The notes beneath the pieces are model-generated. The model ran no database searches, was not told the origin of the DNA, and was given only the letters and a program-made list of their open reading frames with translations. A DNA stretch of 64,000 nt from CBDAQA01 sp965198865 (GTDB taxonomy: Bacteria; Planctomycetota; Phycisphaerae; Tepidisphaerales; Tepidisphaeraceae), in contig CBDAQA010000033.1 of NCBI GenBank assembly GCA_965198865.1, positions 85,967-149,966 on the forward strand. The letters run 5' to 3'. Of this stretch, positions 37,801 through 44,970 are shown one piece after another (positions within the stretch are counted from its first letter, which is position 1; each line of letters opens with the position of its first letter). Position numbers and translations under genes: made by a program.

Positions 37801-39195
37801 ACGTTCACCCTCCAGTGGGCCAACGCGACCGGCGCGGTGCCGGACCTGCTGCCCTGGGCAGTCTGCGCCAACCCGGACGGCACCACCGTGGTCGTGATCG
37901 CGCAGGCGTCGAAGGGGTTCAACAACACGGGCACGGGCACGTTCGGCAACGCCCACGCCCTGGTCTACCGCAACGCCGACGGGCTGGCATCGGCCCCGCC
38001 GGCGTGGCGGCTGGAACACGCATGGGACCTGGGGGTCGCGCCCACGGCGACGTGGGACCCGCGGTACGCCGCCGTCGACCCCGCCGGGCGGGTATTGCTG
38101 TACGTCACCGCCAACGGTGGGGCCCGACGGTTCTCGCTGGACGACGGCAGGTCGCTGGGCGCGCTCCCGCTGGCCGCCGCCACCGCCCTGTCGGCGGGCG
38201 GCACGCTGGCCGCCGGCGTCGATCCGACCGACGGGACCCTGAACGTGTTCGACATCGCGACCGGCCAGCGGCTGACGTCGGTGCCCGACCAGTCGGCCGT
38301 CGTGTCCGTCTGCCTGTCGGCCGACGACCAGCGCGTGCTGGTCGCCGACGGGACCGCCATGCGGTCGTACGCCGTGCCAGACGGCAAGCTGCTCGCCACG
38401 GTGCCGACCCCGCTCCGCCCGCTGGCGGTGCCGGCCGGCGATCCCGACCGGCTCGTGGCGTTCCAGCCGGACGACGCGACGAGCACCTCCGGCAACCTCG
38501 TGGTGGCCGATTCGACCGGGCACGTCGTCGTCGTACTGGCGCGTGCGGGGAGCGCGTTCAGCCCGGCCTGGTACAGCCCGGACGGGCGGGCCGTGGCCGT
38601 CGTGCTCGACCGGTGGGCCGGCGACGTGTTCCGGTCTCTGTCGCCGGACCAGCTGGCCGTTGCGCTGAACGGCGGCGCCGCGCCGCGCGGTCCGACCGGC
38701 GGCACGCCGGCGATGCCGGTCGTGCAGGTGGCCGCCGCAACCCGGCCGTCCACGGGCACCTTGGACGCGGCCGACGCCGACGCGCTGGCCCCCCACGTCG
38801 GGACGACCGTAGTGCTCCGGGGCGTAATCAAATCGATGGTCTGGGGGAAGTCGAAGAACGTCGCGTTCCTCGACTTCGACTGCCCCGACGGACACAAGCT
38901 GACGGGGTTCCTCCCGCCCAAGGGCGTTCGGCAGTTCCGGGCCAAGTCGAGCGACGCGTTCCTCAACGGCCTCGTGGGACAGACCGTGGAGATCCAGGGC
39001 TCCCTGGTCCGGTATGTCAGCCCGTCAACCCATGAGGCTTGGCTGGAGGTCGTGATCGAGGACCCCGCCCAGCTCAAGGTGCTACCGGTGCCGAAGGTGA
39101 CGCCGGGCAAGGTGCCGCTGACGAAGGCGACCCCGCCAAAGGGTTCCTCAGCCAAGGCGCCTGCGGCGAAGACGCCGCCGGCCGACACCGACTGA
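34864..39195 (+). CDS. Membrane-anchored Ser/Thr protein kinase with coiled coil, propeller-like region and C-terminal OB-like domain
   Basis: 1443 residues, paralogous to the first kinase over the first ~435 residues with collinear motifs: IGEGGFGVVF, VALKVIK (Lys121), HRDIKPNNVLV, DFGIAKATQ, then a membrane helix (about 412-434). After it comes a long Ala/Gln/Arg coiled coil (about 445-580) with repeated units such as QAEQARADA and SLGEQARGLAERARGDA. Next is a region of about 650 residues rich in beta strands with DG/GD turns (for example TLNVFDIATGQRLTSVPD), like a WD40/PQQ-type propeller. Last is the OB-like domain (from LDAADADALAPHVGTTVVLR), and then a Lys/Pro/Ala tail. It probably senses something outside the membrane and phosphorylates cytoplasmic targets. 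No sigma factor precedes it. AAAAGGCGGG lies just upstream. Confidence 0.9.
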   Translation: MPDALELRAERILATVLDMPPADRATAVGRACGGDPALRARVDALLGAFAAADEAAIGATVAPDVTVGPADAPADAFARIGERPGDVIGRYKLQEQIGEGGFGVVFLADQQRPVRRQVALKVIKLGMDTREVVIRFEAERQALALMDHPNIAKVLDAGATETGRPYFVMELVRGSPITDYADSHRLSTRDRVALAALVCRAVQHAHGKGVIHRDIKPNNVLVTTADDRPVPKVIDFGIAKATQAKLTDQTMFTAHRQLIGTPQYMSPEQADSDGADIDTRTDVYSLGVLIYELLVGTTPLDARSLRSAAFDAMRRMISEQDPPRPSTRLNGLGQTLATVATNRRTDAKRLGQALQGELDWIVMRAMERDRTRRYDTAAALADDLDRFLAGDPVQAGPPGVEYRLRKLARKHRAAVGVAAAVLLALLMGVAGTTVGLVREAHQRRVADDQRAAAVVEQSIAQAARVQAEQARADAVREATIAQAALAQAEQSRGLARQARGDADLQTGIAQSARSLGEQARGLAERARGDATRMAGIAQMTRSQAQQALSQAEQARADAEQQALVANRAAARSDARCLIGQRLLPAAFARAVDAWKLGGRWEDGFTLDQIRAAAQQHWQLVARVPVDGADAACFVRVGPGSVLAVAAGLTLATYDADTGRPLAHVVLPSPAIKVLANDALGSVTVARADGVDRFEVRNLSRVASRRLTVPTVAADASSGEVIVVDRDGLSRVLALVNLAETGELSWTAKGTGARDLTPPRQVAISPSGNRVLLKGGASTEPFTLWERGKAGTVRVTHPYLRGTQYRFADDDSVVAWFVADSTGGDANEVNVYSVPPALAGGDHPAPRFQAFASADDTKGAVDVQVWTDPARQESCFAMAGKAGLTLLSAHRLGSPQSDRYAGLLPTDGERPTYLAASFASGLLALRQSHGTAIFRAVPRDNIKLDDYAARACRDGLLAVNRHGASVTLALQPFDATRPARTFTLQWANATGAVPDLLPWAVCANPDGTTVVVIAQASKGFNNTGTGTFGNAHALVYRNADGLASAPPAWRLEHAWDLGVAPTATWDPRYAAVDPAGRVLLYVTANGGARRFSLDDGRSLGALPLAAATALSAGGTLAAGVDPTDGTLNVFDIATGQRLTSVPDQSAVVSVCLSADDQRVLVADGTAMRSYAVPDGKLLATVPTPLRPLAVPAGDPDRLVAFQPDDATSTSGNLVVADSTGHVVVVLARAGSAFSPAWYSPDGRAVAVVLDRWAGDVFRSLSPDQLAVALNGGAAPRGPTGGTPAMPVVQVAAATRPSTGTLDAADADALAPHVGTTVVLRGVIKSMVWGKSKNVAFLDFDCPDGHKLTGFLPPKGVRQFRAKSSDAFLNGLVGQTVEIQGSLVRYVSPSTHEAWLEVVIEDPAQLKVLPVPKVTPGKVPLTKATPPKGSSAKAPAAKTPPADTD

Positions 39196-39260
39196 CGGCC
39201 GCGGCCGTGGGTATCGCATCAGGGGACGCGCGGCGGCCCATATCTCGTAAGGGGCAGGTG

Positions 39261-39302
39261 TCAGCGTTCCAAGGTCACTTGAGTGACAGCGTTCCGAGGT
39301 CA
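39261..39302. repeat. Short direct repeats before the transposase remnant
   Basis: TCAGCGTTCCAAGGTCA (39261-39277) recurs as ACAGCGTTCCGAGGTCA (39286-39302), 25 nt apart and with two differences. Such repeated sites near an end are typical transposase-binding sites of insertion sequences. The transposase-like frame begins about 57 nt later. The assignment as an IS end is inferred. Confidence 0.5.
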
Positions 39303-39358
39303 GTACCCTGTTGGGAAACGGGTTCAACGAAGACGCGTGATAAGCCAAAAAGCCGGCG

Positions 39359-39685
39359 GCGTTCGTCCGGCGTCAGATCGTGGAGATGGTGCGTCGTGAG
39401 CGCGGGCTGCGGGCCGCAGCCCGGCGGTTCGGCGTCAGCCTCAGCACCGTCCAGCGGTGGGTCGCGCGGGCGGGCGGCGATCGGCTGGACCGCGTCGCGT
39501 TCGACGCGCGCGCGCCGGGCCAGGCCTCCAACCGAACGGGCGCGTCGGTCGAGGCGCAGGTGCTGGCGGCCCGCAAGCGGCTGGCCGAGCGGAGCGACCT
39601 GGGCGAGCGCGGGGCCGTGGCGATCCGGCGGGAGCTGCAGCGGCTGAAGGCGAAGGTGCTCCCGCCTGCCGGGCCAGCGGCTTAA
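39359..39685 (+). mobile_element. Truncated transposase (HTH part of an IS481/IS3-like integrase)
   Basis: The frame reads FVRRQIVEMVRRERGLRAAA, RRFGVSLSTVQRWVARAG and GDRLDRVAFDARAPGQASNR, then ASVEAQVLAARKRLAERSDL and GERGAVAIRRELQRL before a stop at 39685. This is the N-terminal helix-turn-helix section of transposases with an rve/DDE integrase domain. The catalytic domain is absent; normal proteins are about 300 or more residues. With the direct repeats just upstream it marks an old insertion, now defective. No matching right end was found. Confidence 0.65.
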
Positions 39686-39808
39686 ACGGGTAGCCGACGC
39701 CGGGTCCCATGCGATCGCCGCTGCCCGCTGAAGCGGCCAGCCCCGGTGTACCCAGACCACGGCTGACTAAATAGCCGTGCGCGATCATGCGCCGCGAATC
39801 GTTGCCCC

Positions 39809-39880
39809 CGCGTAGCGGTCGCCCCGAAGGGGCACTCTTCGGAGTTCGGCAGAGTGCCCCTGCGGGGCGACCGCCACGCG
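39809..39880. repeat. Long inverted repeat (30-bp arms, 28 matched)
   Basis: The arms at 39809-39838 and 39851-39880 pair at 28 of 30 positions around a 12-nt loop. The arms contain GCGGTCGCCCCG and GGGGCACTCT. It lies 56 nt from the stop of the convergent LysR gene and 124 nt after the transposase remnant. It may terminate the LysR transcript or belong to the palindrome population of this genome; its sequence is unrelated to the elements at 16.2 and 22.9 kb. Confidence 0.65.
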
Positions 39881-39936
39881 GCGGTTTGATCGGCGTCCAC
39901 AGTGCCCGGAGTGGACGCACGATCGCGCACGGTCAA

Positions 39937-40893
39937 TTAGATCGGGCGGCCTCCCGACGTCGGACGTCCCTTGATCACCGTCCGGACCAACTCGCGCAGC
40001 CAGCGATGCTCGGGGTCCACGTCAGAGCGCGGGTGCCAACTCTGGCAAACTTCGATCCGGGGCGTCTCGACGGGCAGCCTGAACACGACCAGCCCGAGCG
40101 ATCGCACCAACCCGCCGCCAACGCGCTCGGGCACCGTCGCCACCAGGTCGGACGCCACGGCCGCCAACAGCGCGGCCGAGACCGTCGGCACGACGAGCGT
40201 GACCCGCCGCGACAGGCTCAGAGCCGCGAGCGCGTCATCGACCGGCCCGTGCACCTTCCCGCGGCGGGAGGCCGAGACGTGCGGGTGTCCGACGAACCGT
40301 TGGGCGGTCACGCGCCGTGCCAGCAGCGGGTGTCCAACGCGGACCGCCCCGACGAAACGGTCGCGATACAGCGGCTGCACCTTGATCTCCGGACCCGCCG
40401 CCCCGAGCACGCTGACGTCCAGATCGGCTCGGCCCGTCCGCAGGGCGTCCACGTCCTTTTCGCCCTGGTGGGTGAACCGCAACCTGACGTTGGGTGCCGT
40501 CCGGCGAGCCGCCTCCGCGAGTCGGCCCGCGAAGTGTCCGATGAGCACGTCCTCGGCGCGGACGGTGAACGTCCGCTCGAAATCCTTCGGGGGAGCGGCG
40601 TCCCCGTCCCGGCCGAGCACCAGACCCGCCTCTCTCATCAGGCCCGCCACCCGGCCCCGCAACGCCAGCGCGCGCGGCGTCGGGACCAGACGCTGGCCGG
40701 CCCGCACCAGCAGCGGGTCCCCGGTCACCTTGCGGAGCCGGCCCAACGCGCGGCTGACGGCCGGTGAACTCAGGCGCAGCCTGGCGGACGCCTTGGACAC
40801 GCTCTCGGTCGCCAAAAGGGCGTCGAGGACGATCAGCAGGTTCAGGTCGGGCAGTTGCTTCAGCTGAAAGAATTCATTGCGGTTGTTGTCCAT
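39937..40893 (-). CDS. LysR family transcriptional regulator
   Basis: A 318-residue regulator starting at ATG 40893. Residues about 10-70 are the LysR helix-turn-helix (LNLLIVLDALLATESVSKAS, ARLRLSSPAVSRALGRLRKV and DPLLVRAGQRLVPTPRA). The rest is a two-lobed substrate-binding domain (DVSVLGAAGPEIKVQPLYRD and RFVGAVRVGHPLL). The NodD/LeuO/SyrM-like branch has this 'PDLNLL...LL...SVS.AA..L..SQPAVS' pattern. It is divergent from the SDR gene with a 116-nt gap, the classic place for LysR control of the neighbour and possibly of the MFS gene. The inducer is unknown. Confidence 0.92.
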   Translation of the reverse strand: MDNNRNEFFQLKQLPDLNLLIVLDALLATESVSKASARLRLSSPAVSRALGRLRKVTGDPLLVRAGQRLVPTPRALALRGRVAGLMREAGLVLGRDGDAAPPKDFERTFTVRAEDVLIGHFAGRLAEAARRTAPNVRLRFTHQGEKDVDALRTGRADLDVSVLGAAGPEIKVQPLYRDRFVGAVRVGHPLLARRVTAQRFVGHPHVSASRRGKVHGPVDDALAALSLSRRVTLVVPTVSAALLAAVASDLVATVPERVGGGLVRSLGLVVFRLPVETPRIEVCQSWHPRSDVDPEHRWLRELVRTVIKGRPTSGGRPI

Positions 40894-41009
40894 TCGCGAA
40901 AGGATTCTACCGCCAATACTGCTGCACGACAGGCGTCCCCATATCCGACCGCCGCGTGGGCAGGCCGGCACCGGGGACGTTGGCGATTCCCCGGCAGGAG
41001 AGGCAAACC

Positions 41010-41765
41010 ATGAACGTTACCGGAAACACGATGGTCATCACGGGAGGCACCAGCGGCATCGGACGCGGCCTCGCCGAAGCGTTCCACGACCGAGGCAATC
41101 GCGTCATCATCACCGGACGTCGGCAGGTTCTGCTGGATGAAATTACCGAACGCCGCCGGGGGATGGTCGGCCTCCACCTGGACCTTGACGATCCGACGTC
41201 GTTGCCCCGCCTGGCGGCCGACGTCCGTGAACGGTTCCCGGAACTGAACGTGCTGGTCGCCAACGCCGGCGTCTCGCACGCCGAGCGCATGGCGGCCGAC
41301 GATTGGGACGCGACGGTCGCCAGGTCGATCATCGAGACCAACATCCTCGGCGTCCTGCGGGTGACGGCGGCGTTCCTGCCGACGCTGAGGCGGCGGCGGG
41401 ATTCGGTGCTGATGGCGACGTCGTCGAACCTGGCGTTCGTCCCGCGGGCCGACCTGCCGACCTACTGCGCGTCCAAGGCGTTCCTCCATTCCTGGTTGCA
41501 GTCGTTGCGGCACCAGCTGCGCGGCATCCCGGTCGAGGTGCTCGAACTGGCACCGCCCTACGTGCGGACCGAACTGACGGGCACCCATCAGGCCAGCGAC
41601 CCCCGCGGCATGCCGCTGAACGAGTACGTCGCCGAGGTGCTGGGCATCTTGGAGGCACGGGGCCACCCGCGGGGCGAGGTCCTGGTCGAACGTGACATGG
41701 GGCGGCGCACGGCAGAGCGGGACGGCCGCTACGACGCCGTCTTCGCCGCTGTCAATCCGCATTGA
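41010..41765 (+). CDS. SDR family oxidoreductase (DltE-like)
   Basis: A 251-residue short-chain dehydrogenase with TGGTSGIGRGLAEAF as the cofactor loop, LNVLVANAGVSHAE, the catalytic serine segment SVLMATSSNLAFVP and Y-x-x-x-K as TYCASKAFLHSWLQSL. The C-terminal half (VEVLELAPPYVRTELTG) matches the DltE/oxidoreductase branch. AGGAGAGG lies 7 nt before ATG 41010. The substrate is unknown. It is probably co-transcribed with the MFS transporter (35-nt gap) under the divergent LysR regulator, a layout often seen for detoxification or efflux units. Confidence 0.88.
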   Translation: MNVTGNTMVITGGTSGIGRGLAEAFHDRGNRVIITGRRQVLLDEITERRRGMVGLHLDLDDPTSLPRLAADVRERFPELNVLVANAGVSHAERMAADDWDATVARSIIETNILGVLRVTAAFLPTLRRRRDSVLMATSSNLAFVPRADLPTYCASKAFLHSWLQSLRHQLRGIPVEVLELAPPYVRTELTGTHQASDPRGMPLNEYVAEVLGILEARGHPRGEVLVERDMGRRTAERDGRYDAVFAAVNPH

Positions 41766-41800
41766 GCTTCGGCTTTCGAACCGGGAGGTAGGTCCCACCC

Positions 41801-43027
41801 ATGGCAAACGTCGCACCCACCACTGCCGTCCTCGTCACGCCTCGGAGCCCGTCGCGGCCGGGCACGTTCGTCCGCCTGCTGCCGATCAGCTCGGCCGTCC
41901 TGGTCGGGTTCCTCACCATCGGTTTGGCATTGCCGGTGCTGCCGCTCTACGTGAGCGGGACGCTCGGGTTCGGCAGCTTCGTCGTCGGCATCCTCATGGG
42001 TTGCCAGTTCGCCACCGCGCTGATCTCGCGGGCCTGGGCTGGTGCGCACGCCGACACCAGGGGAGCCAAACATGCCGTCATCACGGGTTTCGTGCTCGCC
42101 TCGCTCAGCGGCATCGTGTACCTGATCTCGCTCCTGTTCCCGCGCCACCCGCTGACCGCCGTAGGCGTGCTTCTGCTCGGCCGCGTCGTGCTGGGGTACG
42201 GCGAAAGCCTGGTCGTCACCGGCGCGCTCGGCTGGGGCATCGGGCTCGTCGGCGCCGGGAACGCCGGGAAGGTCATGGCGTGGGTCGGCGTCGCGATCTA
42301 CGCCGCCCTCGCCGCCGGTGCGCCGGCCGGCACGGCGATCTACGACCACGGCGGGTTCGCGGCGATCGCGCTGGCCACGCTCCTCATCCCGATGCTCGCG
42401 ATCCTGGTCGTCCTGCCAGTGCCGCCAGTCGCCTCACCGGCCGCGCTGAGGGTGCCCTTCCACAAGGTGGTCGCTGCGGTCTGGCTGCCCGGCCTGGGCC
42501 TCACCTTCGCCAGCATCGGCTTCGGCACGGTCACGGCGTTCATCGCCCTGCATTTCGCTGCGTTTGGTTGGGGCAACGCATCGCTCGCCATCTCCAGCTT
42601 CGGCGTGGCGTTCATCGTCGCGCGGCTCTTCTTCGGCGGGCGACCGGACCGCCACGGCGGGGCGAAGGTGGCCCTGATCTGCGTGCTGATCGAGGCCGTT
42701 GGCCAGCTCCTGATTTGGTACGGGACGAGCAGGGCAGTGGCATTTTGCGGTTCGGCGTTGACGGGCTTCGGTTACTCCCTCGCCTTTCCGGCCTTCGGAG
42801 TGGAAGCGGTCCGCCGTGCCCCGCCGCAAAGCCGAGCGGTCGCCATGGGCGCGTACGTCGCGTTCATGGACTTGGGCCTCGGGATCGCGGGCCCCACGCT
42901 CGGCTTCATCGCGAGCCGCTGGGATGTCAGAAGCGTCTACCTTGCCGGCACGGGGCTGGTGCTTTGCAGTTCCGCTGTCGCAGCGGCCTTGCTGATGGAC
43001 AGGTCGGCGACCCGCCTGGTTCGCTGA
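41801..43027 (+). CDS. MFS transporter (YhhS/YfcJ-like)
   Basis: A 408-residue protein with about 12 membrane helices. The first pair ends in LPLYVSGTLGFGSFVVGILM, then ALISRAWAGAHADTRGAKHA is the conserved loop between helices 2 and 3. LLGRVVLGYGESLVVTGALGW matches the YhhS/YfcJ group of the major facilitator superfamily (arabinose-efflux-like). These are usually exporters of small molecules, but the substrate is not shown by sequence. GGGAGGTAGG lies about 10 nt upstream of the ATG. It follows the SDR gene by 35 nt, and the LysR gene is divergent. Confidence 0.88.
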   Translation: MANVAPTTAVLVTPRSPSRPGTFVRLLPISSAVLVGFLTIGLALPVLPLYVSGTLGFGSFVVGILMGCQFATALISRAWAGAHADTRGAKHAVITGFVLASLSGIVYLISLLFPRHPLTAVGVLLLGRVVLGYGESLVVTGALGWGIGLVGAGNAGKVMAWVGVAIYAALAAGAPAGTAIYDHGGFAAIALATLLIPMLAILVVLPVPPVASPAALRVPFHKVVAAVWLPGLGLTFASIGFGTVTAFIALHFAAFGWGNASLAISSFGVAFIVARLFFGGRPDRHGGAKVALICVLIEAVGQLLIWYGTSRAVAFCGSALTGFGYSLAFPAFGVEAVRRAPPQSRAVAMGAYVAFMDLGLGIAGPTLGFIASRWDVRSVYLAGTGLVLCSSAVAAALLMDRSATRLVR

Positions 43028-43260
43028 GCGATCGGTTGACGCTGTGCCGGTTGCACCGCCTGTGACGCCACCGCCAGACTTATCTGACCCAGATTGCGCC
43101 CGGACCGGCCCCGACCACAAGTGGCATCGGGTGTCAACCGATGAGAGGCGTGGCTACTCGACTTCCCACGGAGGGGAGGCGAGCGGCCGGGCGGGGGGCG
43201 GGGACCGTGGGGTCCGCGACCCGCCCGATCCGCTTCACAGCCAGACGGGAAGACGACACT

Positions 43261-44106
43261 ATGGCCACCGCCGCCGTGCTCACCGGGTTACAGCTCTACC
43301 TGCGCCAGATCAACGAGTCGCCGCTCCTCTCGGCCGACGAGGAGAAGCAGCTGGCGCGCGCCATCATCCACCAGAGCGACTTCGCCGCCCGCGAGCGGAT
43401 GGTGCGGTCAAACCTACGATTGGTCGTCAACATTGCCAAGCACTACGTCAACCGCGGCCTGAGCCTGCCCGACCTGATCGAGGAGGGGAACATCGGCCTG
43501 CTCAAGGCGGTCGAGGGGTTCGACCCCGAGAACGGGGCCCGGTTCAGCACCTACGCCAGCTGGTGGATCAAGCAGGCGATCAAGCGGGCGCTGATCAACT
43601 CCGTCCAGCCGATCCACATCCCGGCCTACATGGTCGAGATGATGTCCAAGCTCAAGAGCGCCAACCGCGACCTGGAGGACCGCCTGGGCCGGCTGCCGAG
43701 CATCGACGAGCTGAGCGACTACATGAAGCTCAGCGTGAAGAAGCTCAAGATCATCCGCAAGGCGGTGAAGGCGTACCACGCCCCCACGCAGATGGGCAGC
43801 AGCGCGAGCAGCGGGGGCGACGGCGGCGACGACCTGACCATCGGCGACCTGGTGGCCGACACGCACAACCCCGGGCCCGACGAGCAGGTCCACAACAGCG
43901 ACGACCTCCGCCACCTCGCCGACCTGCTGGCCGGCATCGACCAGAGGGCCAGCAAGATCCTCAAGCTTCGCTACGGCCTGGAGGGCGAGGACCCGATGAC
44001 GCTGAAGGAGATCGGCGCCCGCATCGGCCTGACCCGCGAGCGCGTCCGCCAGATCGAGCACGAGGCGATCGGCAAGCTGCGCGACGCGATGGTCGTCCAC
44101 GCGTGA
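43261..44106 (+). CDS. RNA polymerase sigma-70 factor, group 2 (RpoD/SigA-like)
   Basis: A 281-residue sigma factor from ATG 43261. It has region 1.2 (LQLYLRQINESPLLSADEEK), region 2 (NLRLVVNIAKHYVNRGLSLP, DLIEEGNIGLLKAVEGFDPE and FSTYASWWIKQAIKRAL), region 3, and region 4 (MTLKEIGARIGLTRERVRQI then EHEAIGKLRDAM). Region 1.1 and the long non-conserved insert of primary sigma factors are missing, and it is only about half the size of RpoD, so it is a group 2 alternative factor. A Gly/Ser/Asp-rich linker (SSASSGGDGGDD) lies between regions 3 and 4. The in-frame sequence 120 nt upstream is not conserved. It could direct a stress or growth-phase promoter set. Confidence 0.92.
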   Translation: MATAAVLTGLQLYLRQINESPLLSADEEKQLARAIIHQSDFAARERMVRSNLRLVVNIAKHYVNRGLSLPDLIEEGNIGLLKAVEGFDPENGARFSTYASWWIKQAIKRALINSVQPIHIPAYMVEMMSKLKSANRDLEDRLGRLPSIDELSDYMKLSVKKLKIIRKAVKAYHAPTQMGSSASSGGDGGDDLTIGDLVADTHNPGPDEQVHNSDDLRHLADLLAGIDQRASKILKLRYGLEGEDPMTLKEIGARIGLTRERVRQIEHEAIGKLRDAMVVHA

Positions 44107-44143
44107 GCGGGACGCGGGTATACTGCCCGTTGAGGAGAAGCCG

Positions 44144-44935
44144 ATGCCGTCGCCCTTCCCGGGAATGGACCCCTACCTGGAGCACCCCGGCCGCTGGCCG
44201 GACGTGCATCACCAGCTGATCTCGACCATCCGGCGGACGCTGGTCGAGCGGCTCCGCCCCCGCTATTTCGTGACGATCGAGGAGCGGGTCTACATCTCCG
44301 ACGAGGACGACGCTGGCCGCTCGGTGATCGTACCGGACCTGCGAGTGACACGGCGGCCGGCCGGGCTGCCGTTCGCCGCGAGCGACGTGGCGACCGCAAT
44401 CGCGGAACCGATCGAACTGGAGTTGCTCGACGACGAGATCCACGAGGCGCGCCTCGAGGTGCTCGACAGCGAGTACCGGCACGTCACGGCCGTCATCGAG
44501 ATCGTCAGCCCGACGAACAAGGTGTGGGGCGCGACCGGACGCGAAAGTTACGTCCGCAAGCGGAACGAGGTGTCGGCCTCGTCCGCGCACTTCCTGGAGA
44601 TCGACCTCCTCCGCGCGGGGACGCCGTTCTACGCCAAGGAGACGTTGCCGCCGCACGATTACCTGGTCCACCTCTCGCGGGCGGCCGAACCGCGCCGCCG
44701 GCACCAGTTTTGGCCGATCCAGATGACCCAGCCCCTGCCGGCCGTTTTGGTCCCGCTTCGGCCGGGCGATCCGGATGTCGTCCTCGACCTCCAGGCCGTT
44801 CTGACGTCTGCCTATGCCGAGGCGGGCTACGACATGATCCTGGACTATGCCGCCCAGCCTTCACCGCCGTTGACGGCCGACCAGTCGCGGTGGGCGCGGC
44901 AACTGGTCACGTCGGCAATCAAATCCGACAACTGA
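44144..44935 (+). CDS. DUF4058 family protein
   Basis: 263 residues beginning MPSPFPGMDPYLEHPGRWPD, the near-invariant start of DUF4058 proteins. Further typical parts are RPRYFVTIEERVYI, VTAVIEIVSPTNK and FLEIDLLRAGTP. The E-I-V-S-P-x-N-K and E-I-D-L-L-R segments resemble PD-(D/E)XK-nuclease core strands, which has been suggested for related families, but no activity is established. The family is abundant in planctomycetes, cyanobacteria and Chloroflexi. It starts 37 nt after the sigma factor gene; TTGAGGAGAAG just upstream is a good ribosome site. Confidence 0.9.
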   Translation: MPSPFPGMDPYLEHPGRWPDVHHQLISTIRRTLVERLRPRYFVTIEERVYISDEDDAGRSVIVPDLRVTRRPAGLPFAASDVATAIAEPIELELLDDEIHEARLEVLDSEYRHVTAVIEIVSPTNKVWGATGRESYVRKRNEVSASSAHFLEIDLLRAGTPFYAKETLPPHDYLVHLSRAAEPRRRHQFWPIQMTQPLPAVLVPLRPGDPDVVLDLQAVLTSAYAEAGYDMILDYAAQPSPPLTADQSRWARQLVTSAIKSDN

Positions 44936-44970
44936 CTCGGCCGAACGGCGGCCCGATCCGCCGCTGCGTC

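Noticed and set aside
39386..39685. Transposase remnant as an intact small DNA-binding regulator
   Set aside because: The HTH wording and downstream helix match the integrase-type transposase N-terminus, and the direct repeats next to it favour an IS remnant.
43028..43260. Possible structured leader or riboswitch upstream of the group 2 sigma factor
   Set aside because: It is G-rich with some local pairing (GGGGACCGTGGGGTCC-like) but has no recognisable riboswitch or thermosensor layout.
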